A DNA stretch of 64,000 bases from Whalleya microplaca (Eukaryota; Ascomycota; Sordariomycetes; Xylariales; Xylariaceae). A program made the translations under genes and the position numbers. The stretch is taken from contig MU385721.1 of assembly GCA_022497155.1 (NCBI GenBank), positions 620,001 to 684,000 on the forward strand. The letters are read 5' to 3'. Below the pieces are notes generated by a model, which did not search any database, was not told where the DNA came from, and saw only the letters and a list, made by a program, of their open reading frames with translations. Positions 12,683 through 25,700 of this stretch are shown here, one piece after another; positions within the stretch are counted from its first letter, which is position 1; each line of letters starts with the position of its first letter.

Positions 12683-13850
12683 GTAATTTTGATTCGGACA
12701 GACAGACAGAGACAGACACGGAGAAATCTTCTGGAGTGTTGTTGTTTAAAACAAAAGGGAAAGGGGGGCTGCAGACCCGGATGTTGTAGACAGAACAAAC
12801 CAAAACTTGATAGTTACGGATCCGATTAAGATTTTTTCATCAACGGGAGGAGGACCGCACCGCACCATACCAGACCGCTCACACACACTATACACACACA
12901 CATATATGATTGGGGTAAGGGGGAGAGGAGAGGGGTCTTGCTTTGATTGAGAGCAAAGCCCGAGGCACCGCATGTTCGTGGCAGGTAGTGTCGATAGAAG
13001 TACATTTTGTCAAGCTCTATTTCACACTCGCCTCGGCCTGCTTTCTATATCGTAATTCTTTAATGGAAGACGCCGTGGGGCATTGCCTAGTGCCATCGAG
13101 TCTCTTTTTGCAAATGATAGTCGTGACTACTCAACTACTTGACGTTGCCTATGAATTGCATTACGCTCTATGGTGATATATCAGCCCTGACTTGCCTGTC
13201 GATGCCGTGATCCTCGAAACTTTAGGAACTCGTCGCATGTCGCTTTGGATATCGCATCCACCGTGATCACAGGGCCTCCTTTCGCAACCCTCAAAAGGTT
13301 TCATTCAAAGCATTTTCTCTGTAGACCTAGCCCAGCGAGATGGAAATTTCAATCCAACCTCTATGTAGCCAACATTTAAACTACCAACTGCATTAAACAA
13401 AAGAAGAAAGGACAAATAAACCAAGATAATAAATGAACTCAGTAAGTGAGGAAGGAAGAAGCACATCGAAAATAGCAAATCAAGAAATACAATCAAGAAA
13501 CAGAAGACAAAACTACGCCAGGGCGAAGAAAAAAAGTTGAGTTGGCCGCGGAAGGAATCGAACCCCAACCATCTCGCTAGGTTAGTAATATCTCATGAGA
13601 ATGCTCTGTAAGGATCCACCGTTAGGTCGCCCCAGCCCGGCCTGTTCTGGATTTGTTAAGGACCTCAGGGTTATCTAGATTCATATATCTCACTCTTGGG
13701 CAGATCGGCCCCGTCAGCGTGGCTGGAGTGTGAAATGTAGAGGGTGAGAGTGAGGCTGGGTAAAATGCGTGGGTATAAAGTTCGTAGGGCGGCGTCGGCG
13801 GTGAGCTTATTTTTGCGCACGGTTAGTTGAGAAGACCGCTCGAGTATACG
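12683..13850. other. GDI 3' flank and intergenic sequence
   Basis: This stretch probably includes the GDI 3' UTR. It has purine-rich and GACA-repeat patches at 12695-12720 and 12890-12950. No protein-coding gene is seen. A tRNA-like element on the minus strand near 13543-13640 is listed separately. Confidence 0.5.
13543..13640 (-). pseudogene. tRNA-like element, probably degenerate
   Basis: Read on the minus strand, the sequence holds a perfect Pol III B-box/T-loop core (GGTTCGATTCC) followed by CCGCGGCCA, like a tRNA 3' end. A short AACC...GGTT pairing before it could be a variable arm. A possible 5' acceptor strand, GGCCGGG, would pair with CGCGGCC with one mismatch. I could not fold a standard anticodon arm with T33, and part of the T stem is mispaired. 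It is therefore either a tRNA pseudogene or fragment, or a tRNA whose intron I failed to place. The amino-acid identity is unknown. Confidence 0.3.
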
Positions 13851-16800
13851 AATAGGTAAACTCTAATTATGTCAGTTGTGAGCATTGGGGGAAGTCCGGG
13901 TCTAGGTAACTTAGAAGCTCGTCGTATGTGTCAAGATGTATGTCAGCCTGGCGTGCCCGACAAAGTTGTAGGCAACTACCTATTCGTAATTGGGAAACTA
14001 AGTTGCGACACAAAGCTATTAAGGCTTTTCCAGTCAAGTAGTCGATGCTTGTTAGCTCCGGTGTCTAACAGTGAGTAGCTATAAGTAGGTACTTAAACAT
14101 AGTCATGCTAGCATCATAGCAATGTAAGAGGTGACTGGATAACGTATGTATATTACACATCTATCTTGATATCTAATTAGTTTCTATCATGTCTTTGACG
14201 TATAGTGTCACACGGCGATTGGAGCTAAGACCTGTTGGAAGCTATACGAGATGTAGGAATGCTGCACGAGTATATATATTGGGTGCTGTTGGACGTTATT
14301 CGATACTGTTGGAATGTATGACTGCCTAATAAAAGGTATAATTACTATACGGCGGCTACGTCGGCAACAGACTAGATACGTACCAGGAATACGTACCGCG
14401 GCAGCAGGTCTATAAAAGACCTGTCGCCGAACCTCAGACTCAGATTGAAACTTAGAACAGCAAGCACCCTCAGAGGGCCTAGAGAATTATTGCTGAAATG
14501 ATATATTTCCAAGCCCTGAATTACAGCCCTTGTCACATATAGGCTTATTATACATAATCTTGTGATAGTCATATATATATATGTATATATAGTCAACTAG
14601 TTCTGGGGAGACTTTTTAGTTGGACAGACTAACCGCTTACACCAACGGCTTGGTTGACACGACAGAGCTTTGCTAATACCTAAAGTCTTACTGAAAGATC
14701 AGTGTAAGAAGCTGCCTTTTACAAAGCTATCAAGCAAGGACTACAGACACAGCAATTGGCTGGCATAAGCTAAATACGAAGCAAGTTATGCGTGCTCAAG
14801 AGTAATATATCCATGTAAGCAGCTTATTCAAGGTATATACAGGTCTGAGTAATAGTATGCTTAACTTGGATTACGATCCAGAAGCAAGATTTTAATATCT
14901 ATTGGTACATCTACCTTTTCTCATGCTCTCGTGTATCTCCTATGCCATCATTCCATTGGTATTGAATAATGAACCATAATAAAGTACACTCACTCTGCTG
15001 TTGAATTCTGTGCATTTCGTTTCGGCCCTTGTTATAGAAGTGTACCTTGAAACAGTTATCACTAAAGAGATACTAGTCTCTGGGAGACTTCAAAGTTGGG
15101 CAAGTCTACATTGAATAGGGCAGCGTTCGCAACACGTAATAAGTAGGTAGGCATATTACGCCTTCTTTAAAATTTGAAAAGAATTAGGTAGCGTGTTTTT
15201 GAGTGGAGAGGCAAGGCTATCCTAACCAGAGTTTACAGACTAGCTACGATTTATATGAAGGCTCGCACAGAATAGCGTACAAATGAGCCTAAGTCTCAAA
15301 CTTCACGAGGTGGCCGGTCAAATTATGCAAATTATCAGAACAGAAAACAGGTGCACCTATCTTTGATAATGGCATGACAACGCGTTAGGTGTTTATATAG
15401 AATAAGGAGGGTATACTGGTAATAAAAATCTTCTGATCTCTGGATAGCTATTGTTCTAGTTAAAGACGTCCTTATTATATCCATCTATGCTATGAATATA
15501 CTTTCGCAGAAATCTGCCTCGATTGGAGATATTCCAGGGCATTCGCAATTTCCGTAGGTGAAGCACTTAATATTATCTAGAATGATTAGATGGCCCCCCA
15601 TGTTGCCCCATGCCATAAGAGTAGATCTTGATGAGATTAAAATAAATCTGCACTCGAAAATGGGCATCGAACATTAATATAATGGCTCAATGGGGTTCTT
15701 GTTTTCCCCTCTTTATTAATAGCGCTAACAGACTTGAATCATATGTGATATGAAGCGGCTATGACTATAAAGGGCCTCGGCTGCTGCTGAAGCGGTGACC
15801 ACTACAGGTCAGGGGTCTAGGGATCAGGGGGTATATTGGGGATCAGGAGGAAGGTATTGGTGTCTAGGGGAAGGGGAAATGAGAATGGCACGGTCACTAC
15901 ATCAGAGAATAGTCAGAACTGGGTCATACCTCTACTAACATGATGCCACAACTAAACCTGCCTATTTGGAGAACTACTGAAGGGTTTGAAAATCACAAGT
16001 TGATTGCTGGAGAAGAATGGGGTTACCACAGGACAATCTAGTACGGACATCACGTAAAAGACTTCTGCCTCACTGCGAAATCTATATTTCAAGAATAGGC
16101 AATCAGAAGCTTATGTGAGAAATACATGGACACCACCTTGTAGGACAGTTACTAACTACAAATAATGATGAGCACTTGTTGAAAAACTCCTGAATTAACT
16201 GGACTATAGATTCAGCCCCTATAGCCAAACCCCCAAGTTCTCTAGGTCACCTAGATATTTAATTTCACCCCTCAGAGACAACATGTGCGTAATTATTCAT
16301 CCTCAAGTAAATTATCATTATCAGGGAAGCTTAAATAGCCTTGATTATTTAGACAGATTGATTAGATACTACGTAAATGTACTCGCCCTGCTCCCCTAGA
16401 GGCATTGAACCCTACGATAATAGGCATAGGCTAATGTTATTTGACAACCTGTATTTGCTAAGAGCTGCTGCAAGACATGTATGAAACACACCAAGATCTA
16501 CTTACCAAGTGCTGAGCGCGAGGGATATCCAGGCTGATCTATTGCATCTCTCTTACATGTGGTCTAGGAGCCATCAGAGGCAGTGTATCATGAATCTAAC
16601 CCCTTTCTAAAATATCTTGGAATATATCCCTCTATTAAACCCTAGACCCTCTTGCCAAGAGGAGCTCGGTCTCAATCTTTGTGACAGTAAGTATAGGTTA
16701 TGGCTTAGCTGGTAGCTATACATACCTCTTTTTTCTGGTGAGCTGTAAGCTGTAGATTTAGCTGAGACATGAGCTATAGCCTGGCGGTGGCGACAATTTC

Positions 16801-17310
16801 ATACAATCGTTAAGTATCGGTGCTTTATAGCAGGCCGAAGAAAGTGACGAGATGTACCCTCTTGTATTGCAGGTACTCGGTCAACTAACTTATACAAACT
16901 TTCTCTTGACCGAACTCTTAGTCAGAGTGAACACCCATGAAAAGGGGAGACGCCTTGTATATGCGTCCTTAGTTCAAGGGACTAGATGGGCTGTTATCAT
17001 CGAAGTACGTCGTCAAGGATAACTGTTTATACATTTGATACTTTGAAATCTTCAGGGAAACAATTACATGGATGAATGGTTAGGTCAATTTGTCACCATT
17101 GCAGATCAGGGGCTATGCTTAAACTAGATAGACCCTGGATAGACAACGAGAGTAGAAAAGACTATGTTAAGATGTATAATCTGATAGACTATAACGTCTC
17201 TTCTGGATGCTTCTAAATCCCTACTTGACTAACGGTAAAGATGTCGTGGCTCGGTGTAGGCAAAGACGTAGGACTAACTGGATCAGTTGGGATTAAACGC
17301 GAGCCTCCTG
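13850..17310. other. AT-rich, ORF-poor block, possibly a decayed repeat
   Basis: Over about 3.4 kb there are almost no open frames above 60 codons on either strand, and TA dinucleotides and stop codons are frequent. This contrasts with other intergenic parts of the window, which hold many chance ORFs. RIP-type C-to-T mutation of an old transposable element is one explanation, but no element family could be recognised. A G-rich island sits at 15812-15841. Two similar short segments at 14596-14631 and 15071-15108 may be repeat remnants. Confidence 0.4.
15812..15841 (+). other. G-quadruplex-type motif
   Basis: Four G-runs of 4, 3, 5 and 4 bases are separated by loops of 4, 4 and 6 bases. This satisfies the usual G3+N1-7 pattern. 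It lies in otherwise AT-rich, non-coding sequence. Formation in vivo cannot be judged from sequence. Confidence 0.6.
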
Positions 17311-19638
17311 ATGGATAGTCAGCGTTGGGAGTGAACACAGGAATGAGAGCACTTCGCCGAGATGGTAGATTGTTCTCGAACATGCTCATAACGCTGAAGT
17401 CATTCGGCCATAGGCTTTACCCTCCGGTGGATTCTTTTACTTGCCTCCACGACGAAATCGCGACAAGCATCTTCCCTATACTAAAACCGAGGAATTACGT
17501 TTTCAGCAGCCAAGATCACGACCCAAACTCGAAGGCCTAACTCGTACGAGACGCGATATCGGTGAATTCGCTCGGGCCCGATGTTAAGGCAAAGCAGGGC
17601 CGCTACGCCCGCCCCTGGTCATAATAAGTCCGGTTCAGCTCGCCGCTACGCATCCTGGACGCGTGCCGATGCAGCCATCGAGATGTGACGGACAAACCCA
17701 CGTGCTGTCGACGATTGTAGTTGTTATCCTTCGGGTAATTAGTAATATTCGCTATTAGACGGTCTTCTCAACAAACCGACAATTCTGACCTTGGTCTAGC
17801 CCTGCACGGGGCATATTCCGCACCTCACGCTATCGCGTCGGTATCCCGGCCACAGACCGGCCGTTCTACTACTGCAAGTCGGGGTGATATGTGCGGCCGA
17901 TGTGACGACATTCAGGGCAGCGGAAGGAAGTCTGCAGGGCATCTCGGTTCCGAGGTGCGAGTCTCCAGTACAGTTTAGTTTTATGGGTATTTATTGCTTT
18001 CTTTAGGATAACTGGGGACCCTGCGAAGTCATCGCGATGATAAGATCGTTGCCTACCTAGTTCGTAGGGCGACGGCGCCAAGCTCAAGAGTGCCCCTCGG
18101 GACGGAAATCCGCCGCGCAGTGCAGTGGGTAGAGAGCCTCTTCTGGGCTCGATGTGCACACAATACTGGACCAGACTGCTTGCCAGACTGCCAGCACCGT
18201 GGGTCAAAGCGAGGAATAACGTGGGGAGAGCAAACGATGAGGCTGTTCTCACCCCGCATACGGGTCTTCATAGGTGAAGGATGGAAGTGCACTTGCGTTG
18301 CCTGTATTCACATCGTGCTGTTATTCAACATACATCACCGTTCGAGCTCCGGCAAAACCTCATGGACAGACCCCTCCTCGCTAAGAGATTGCAAGAGGGT
18401 CCAAATACAAGCGCGATAAGCGGGCGGGCGAACTAGGGTCAGCTTTCCTGCCTACCAGGGCTAATGGTTTTCGCGTCAATACGTGTGTAGGTACGCCGTA
18501 CTCAAATTGAACATTCCTGCGAGACAAATATAGAAAACGATGTACGACAGGGGGGCCTGGTGGCGAATATCGGGGCAGTGCTACCCCGGTCTTGAGTTCA
18601 ACGACTGCTGTGTAGTCCTCTTGTAGTATGCAGAAAATACCACTTCGAAACAAGATTATCGTCTTGTTTGGAAGGTCTTATAGGCCTCGACTTGACGATA
18701 CACCCCTTGTTTACACTGCACGATCATCATGCAGTCGCTAGTGTAGGTATCCGTATGTCACTTGGGCACGGGGTACGGTGGCAAGTTGTGGTTTGCCGGC
18801 CGGCTAGTGTACGAGGTATGTACACCATGTTGCTGCTCCTAAGTATGTATCTGCTACTAACGTACTGCTCAGCCTCTGATTTGACTGAAACATCCCTGAT
18901 AGCTCGCGATATGCCCTCTTGCGTCGTGTTTCAAGTCTGGCCTTGTGGAGGGTTGAAATGCCCTTGAGTCGATTAGTGGGTGACGAGGACCCGCTGATCT
19001 AACTTCACGACCACCCAACAGAATCCTCTACGATGACGACTCTTGCGAAACTTGCCTCTCTACCCGGCAATAAACCGCGCAAGCTTGGTGTCTGGTTACA
19101 GGGCTGGATTACGAGTGTACAATGCGGCCTCCTTTATGATATGATACCCCTCTTCTTAGACCGATGACGAGATATGTGCATCGCTGATGATTCTTAGCAC
19201 GCGGTGGACTTGATTAGGTAGGCGAGGAAAGCTATTAGCCTCGTGGTATATGCCTGTCAAACATAGCGGCGGCACTGCAATTCTCCGTGCCAACTAAGCT
19301 TGTCTCTAGGCCATGAACCGAGTCACGGACATAAGATTCGTGATTCTATATAATCATATCCTAACTAACTCCTTAGAAGAAGTCAAGCTGATAAGTTCCT
19401 GGGGACTTTTATGTGGAACTATTAAGCTATGGGAGGAGCGGGATAATGTATTCAAAGTTGATAGGTGGCTATCGATTCTGAGCCACTGGTAGACGACTGG
19501 CTGGCGTAATTTGATATTCTATAAGCACATAGCTGTTACATACAACACGTCCAAGGTCCTCTTGGGACTTGAAGTTGACTTAGATGGCTAGATTCGGTAC
19601 TAAAGTTGAAGTCGATCTATTTTGCGATATCTAACCCC

Positions 19639-19659
19639 GTCTATTCGGCAAGAATAGAC
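19639..19659. repeat. 8-bp inverted repeat (hairpin)
   Basis: GTCTATTC and GAATAGAC form a perfect 8-bp stem around a 5-nt GGCAA loop. No adjacent gene is recognised, and its function is unknown. Confidence 0.6.
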
Positions 19660-19758
19660 ACGTTATTGGCATACTAGCAATCATCGTATTTGACTCCAAG
19701 CCATAATGTGATATTCTACCATCCACCGCCTTGCAGAACGTGTATTTTTAGTATTGGG

Positions 19759-19796
19759 CATTTGGCAGGCATCCTATCGTGGTTACATGCCAAATG
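19759..19796. repeat. 9-bp inverted repeat
   Basis: CATTTGGCA and TGCCAAATG are perfect inverted copies separated by 20 bp. It lies in non-coding sequence. It could be a protein-binding dyad, a relic of terminal repeats, or chance. Confidence 0.5.
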
Positions 19797-22700
19797 ACGC
19801 TCATTTTCACTCTAGTATCAGTATCCCCCTTAATTTACCCCTCTCGTGACTAGGCAACTATCGCGAAGCTAACCACAGTACCAGATATCGACGAGAGTTG
19901 GAGTGTTCGTATACCAATCGCCGGACTTTAGGTCGTGCCGTTGCTGGCTGGGAGCATGTTGGAAAGATCTGTCCATCTCGCTATCTCGGTGCCTGTACGT
20001 CTGTCTTATTACCAGGAGAGTCAATACGGCCTAGGAAGTGAATCGCGTAGAATGTGGTTTTCGACTCTGTCCATTCTAAAATAGAAACCGAGACCTTCGT
20101 AGTTGCGGCGCGACTTGGTGAAACTGTTAGTTATTACAGCAATTATGATAATGGCCTTTTGGCTTGTTATGTTGGGTTGGGGTGGAGTAGCTAAGATTAG
20201 CACCGTGATAGTAGTTTGATATATGAGTTCCGGTATCGAATTAGGCAACAGTTAAGAATAAAATAGAAGGAGAAGAACGCCGGCGGGAACAAGGTTGATT
20301 GGGGGCTCCTGCCAACATGCGGATAGTGTCTCTGTGGCTATGCTGGAGCCGCCATCGACAGTACCGTTCAATGCTAGCTGATTCACCTCGCATATATGAG
20401 GAGAATTATAAAGACTCACAGGATCCCGAAGAGGTGACACTGTCTATTGAGTATCAAAATAAGCCTACTTGAGTTCGTTAAGCGTAGGTTCATTCATCTA
20501 GTAATGTATAACCCAGTCTTTAAGCGATATAGCATGTCTATGAGTGTGAGATCGCATGTAGGGAAAGTAGACAATAGCTCATGGCGCCTAGATACCGTAC
20601 TATATGTACTGCCGCGGTAGAAGATATCGATCTTCTGCATACCATGCATAACACTGAAAGCGGCACCAATAGGGCCCACGACGCTTCTTGCATACTGTAA
20701 CCGCCTAAGGAGGAAGGGGCACAGCTGAAAGTGGCCACCAGGTTCCCGACCGAAGTCTTGGCAAGCAGTTGAAGATTAACAAGTCTTTTTTCGACTCAAA
20801 TGATCCTTCGTTAGATGAACTACATATAGTAGATCGTTGGGATCGTATATTGTGGTCTCATGGTAAAGATTGAAACTTGTAGTTTTGATATCAGATTCAC
20901 ACGGGCCTATGTTGGGCTAGTCAAACCATTGCACTGTCTGGGATCGTTTGAGACTACAGAATACGTACTTGCAATAGTGTTCAGGCTCACACCTTTACCA
21001 TTATCAAATTCGACAAGTTGAAGTTCCTGTTTAGATGTCCGGGAATGGCAGGCTCATGATTTATTGCGTACATAACGACGCCTATCTCAAAGGGGTTTAG
21101 CCGTCACATGGGTTCAGCAACTCATTCTCCCACTGATTTGGCTCTGGTATCTGCCGTGCATGACACCACGTACATATCCCCAAAATCATAGAGTCTTGGG
21201 GAGAGACAAGCGTTGACGAGTTGGTGGTGTGATCTGTGGGTTGTGGACTGGGGCGTTCTTGATAGTTGAGATTGCGATAGGGGACGCTACTAATGAGTTG
21301 CTTCGTAGCCTAGGACTTCTGCCCTAGTCGGCCACATTTTTCGAGCGAAGTCGAATGTAATGTTCAGGGGTCTCTAAATTGACACCACCTTCATGACAGG
21401 GCCTGGCCGCCTGGATAGCGCGGCAAGTACCGGAAGCGCGACGGGACCATGTTGATAATAGTATCTCCGCTCCCTTCGCGAACCCGAGAGCGGAGTTAAG
21501 TGGGCCGCCAGTCTTTGCTTACGATTACAGACGCCATAGAGCATACTGTAGAGCCAGTCCGACGAAAGCTCGTTCGCAGCATTCTGCTGCTAATGGTAAT
21601 GAATGCTGAGTTTGCGGAGCGGGTGGTGTTGTGCGGAGTGCGTACTTTGGATGTGGACTCGAAACAACGTTTGGAAGCAATAAGGTAAGCTGCTGGCGTC
21701 GTATGCGCATGGGGATGACAGCAGTGGAAGCAGGCTTATCGCCATGTGAGTGGACAGCCAAGATTTCGGCCAGTGCAATGTCTCTCGGAGCCATCTTCTC
21801 CCACCACATTGCAGCCTCCTTGGGTGATGTCAATGTGGGCAAATGTAACACTGCTTGACCTGATCTGGTCCTCGCCTTGCTATCATTGCAAATTGAATTG
21901 GATGGCGAGCCCGTCGCCTGGTTGATCGTCTTGATACATAGTTTTTAAGTGCCTGGAAGCTCACTCCGCTCACAACTTGGCAGTGTTACAGCAGAGTAGA
22001 CCGCCATGGATTGTTGAAGCCTAAGGAAGAGGGGGTCATGGGTCTTGAGCTATGTTTGGCAAGATAACCCTAATCTTGCTCTTGCTTGCTGTGTTGAATC
22101 GTTAAGTCTACTTGTTGGTAAGTCACAGGGCTGAGTTGAAAAAACTTGAGAGGCAAGCATCCATGGCTGGTTCCGAAGTTCATGACGACATATTGTTGAC
22201 CAGTCGTTGTAAGCGGCGTTGTGGCCGGCTGACCGGTATGCAACTGCTAAGTGATGCACCTGCCAACGACTCGTCACACAAGAGTTGAGGCTCGCCAGTT
22301 GGGTTTGTGGAAGAATTTCCGGAAGCAGAAGAATGCAGGGATTGCGATGCGAAAGCACCATTCAACAGCAAAGATTGGAAACCTTGGTCAGAACCTGGAA
22401 TTGGAAGGCTCGACTCTCATTGCCTGGATCTTGCAAGCTACTGTGCAATAACGGGGTCTACGATCAATCATCAGGGCCTTACTCTGTACGGCGAGGTGCG
22501 GCTGGTATACAAGGAAAGCAGTTGTTCCGAGGTTCCATATACTCAAAGCAGGTATCGTGGCGAGCTAATTGGCCTGATGCCGAGAAATACTACGACGTAG
22601 TAGATGCAAGACATTCGAAGGGCTACAACCTAGGCGGAGATATGTGCATGCAAATGACAACAACCAGACACGGGAATTCTGTACTCCGTAAAGAAGAGTT

Positions 22701-25700
22701 GTTGAGCATTTCAACGTCGCACCCCAGCTGACCATGCGTCTGCCTGTAGAACGTTTGTAGAGCTTCTGGTGGTGAAATGTGCGACTTCGTGCTCGGGCAA
22801 GCTCAGAAGAATGGTTCATGGCCCGCCCTTTTGGTATGAGAGATGGAAGAAAGCAGTATTAGTATGGCGGGTGGTTCATGTGCTACAAGTTGAGGTGAGG
22901 TCGGCGAGCATGGACGAGTTAATATGAGAGCGTTGGAGCCCGAGAGTTTGTGAAGACACCTGTTTTGGGTTGCTTTCGAAGACATTAAGAAAGTCGGTGA
23001 GTCTATGATTTTTAAGTTGGAAAGCTGGAGGTCTCAAGGTGGGGTGATGCGACACTGGGGTGTCAATTGAATACACGCGTCTAATGGGCCACTCACGATA
23101 GTCCCCGAGCCATTATGTGCGAGGTGTGTGTCCCACAGCGAGAGAGTGAGCGTATGAGGGGTTCAAAATGTATGCATGTATGTATGTACATACTTTACTA
23201 TGGTAGTCACTACCTATGGGAGGTACTGCGAGTACATACTTGCCTACCTACCTACCTAAGTACTGTCCTACCTGGTACGTATTAGCACTGGTGCTGGGTA
23301 ATCCGTATATGTCTGTCTAAGTATGTACTACCTTATATAAGCTGTACTACGGTATATTATCTATGTAGGTAGGTATTATTCATTGAATCGTGGCGCGTCC
23401 GTAATTTGATAATTGCAGTCTACATTCAGGCTTGCAGCCTTCGCGAAGCACATGGCGTCAGGTAGCTACACCTTAGTCTAAGATTTTAGCTGTAGCTGGT
23501 TGATCGAAGCCGGACCTCGATCGAAAATCATCGCACGATAAATACCCTTGTCGCAAGCAGACGCAGTCAGATTCATACGTGGTAGTAGACAAACCGTGTG
23601 CCGCGAATGGTGAATGGGTCTCCTAACCCTCAGGACATGACCGATGCATGGCAGATGTAGCTGCGACATTGAGGGTTAAGATCGTCGAGGTGTTGGCTGT
23701 TGGACCAATGGCTGTTGAAGGTTTCAGAAGCAAGGCTCCCCAATGGATGCGATAGATGCTGCTCGGTGTCCAGCCCTATCTTCCACATGTTATAGCTCTA
23801 GCTGAAACAAGCAGCTGCTGCATGTCGGCCAATCTTAGATGGAAGATGGGAGATGGTAGATGGTATGACATTCTTTGTTTTTGGTTACTAGAAATTTTAG
23901 TGCGTTTAAAAATAGTTATATTATAGTGATGTATGTCTCTCTCTTGACGTTATGGCCGATGGTAGGTATGTGTGTATGTCACAGCAGGAAATGAGCTGCT
24001 ACTACGTCAATACTGTAGACAGCTGGAATAACTACAAGTATGTAGATGTTCCGTGCATCGTGGCTGGATGATCGACCGTTTCAGAGTGAGTGAGAGTTCC
24101 AATCCTGCCACCTATAATGCAGGTCAGTTATTGGAAATAAACTTAGATGATGTTCCTAATGCGTAGAAGCCTCGTGGCTTTCTTGTTCGGCTTTACGTCT
24201 AAATCGAGAAAATCCCCGAGTCCAATCGGGAAGGATCATAAAGCGACATTGGGGAAGTCGAAGCATCATTGCGCCAATCAATCGGGTCACCAGCGCAGTG
24301 ACCATACTACTACTATACTGTAGTTACCACTGGCTTGGAACACACTATCATAAGGTTATAGTTAGTAGGTCAGTTAGTAGGTTAGTACATTCCCAGCGAG
24401 GCGGAATGTCCCTCATAGACTAATAAAAACCAACCGCCACGTCAAACGTCTCCATACTACTACTACCTTCGCACATGGGATCATCGCTTTCGTTATTGGC
24501 ACCTTTGATCAGCTCTCATGCGCCTATGCGACAAACGAACGAGTATGGAATGCATCTATTATGTGTATGTATGTCTCAATTGCCCCGGTTCAGCTGGCCG
24601 CAGCCACCGCCCCTGCGCTCATGGAAGAGGGGAAGCAGTGCAGTAGGTAGCACGTGTAGGCGCGCATCTCATCCGGCCTGCATGGTGTCGTAATTCGGCC
24701 ATCTACCGCTGGAGAGCGCCGTGATTTGGATTGGATTGATTAGACGCCAAGCAATCATATTTGCAATTCACCTCTTGATGAATACCAACAGAACAATTGA
24801 TGATAATTGCCGGACTATTGCCCCTTTTCAACATTCGAACCTCCGCGGAGGCTTGCTAAGCGCCAGCAACGTGTAAGTTAGATACAAATCATCATGCAAT
24901 CGTCTTGTATGCCCACAAGGTAGCTTTTTTTTTTCAATCACGCAAACATGAAAGAAGATTTGACGTTAACCGTGGTGACGAGCTGGCCTGCCACATTCTT
25001 GTCGCTTCAAGTACGACCAACGTAACGGCCTTCAAGCTGAAATTGCGTATGGTAGGAACAATTCTATCTGGGGACTTCATGGTAGATCCAGACAACGCCA
25101 GCAGCAACATGAGATGATCAGCATCTATGAAATTGCTAAATAAGGTGCCAGCAGGAGATCCTCATTCTATCTTGGTCGACAAAGTTGTGTGAGCGAAAGA
25201 CGCTTTCCAATTTAAGGACCAGCTCTTCGATCTATCGCCCTTAAGAGCGTTCACCATTTCCTGTTTTCTGCTATAGAAGCATTAGCGTTGTGGAGTGTGT
25301 CTTTGGAGGTGGGGAGGAAGAGTGGTAGATCGAAGACGTAGTGGCTCTGTCGCTGTTCTAAGGATGAATAAGGTCAGTGGAGCACAGGATATCTGGTTCG
25401 ACCTAAACCCCGGCGGGCGATAGTCTGTTCTGTCGGAAAGAAGCGAAGAAACATGGGGAAACAGAAGACGATCCAACGCGGACATCATGATGCCTATGGT
25501 CTACCGCACATAGGGGGCCAGTGCTTGCGTGTCAAAGAAGGGGTCACACTAAGTAGATACAGTTAATAGCATGCCCAACCAGTTTCGAACATGATAATTT
25601 GCTGTCAATGAGCCTAGTCTTCGAAGCTCTCCAATTCTTGATGAGTTGCGTTAGCTTTAGAGGCGCGGCCGGCTAGGGTTTTTTTAGACGCCCACGTCTA

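Noticed and set aside
17869..18252. 127-codon minus-strand frame ending with a CPEC motif
   Set aside because: A single CxxC pair without partner ligands, overlapped on the other strand. Not enough for a zinc-binding gene call.
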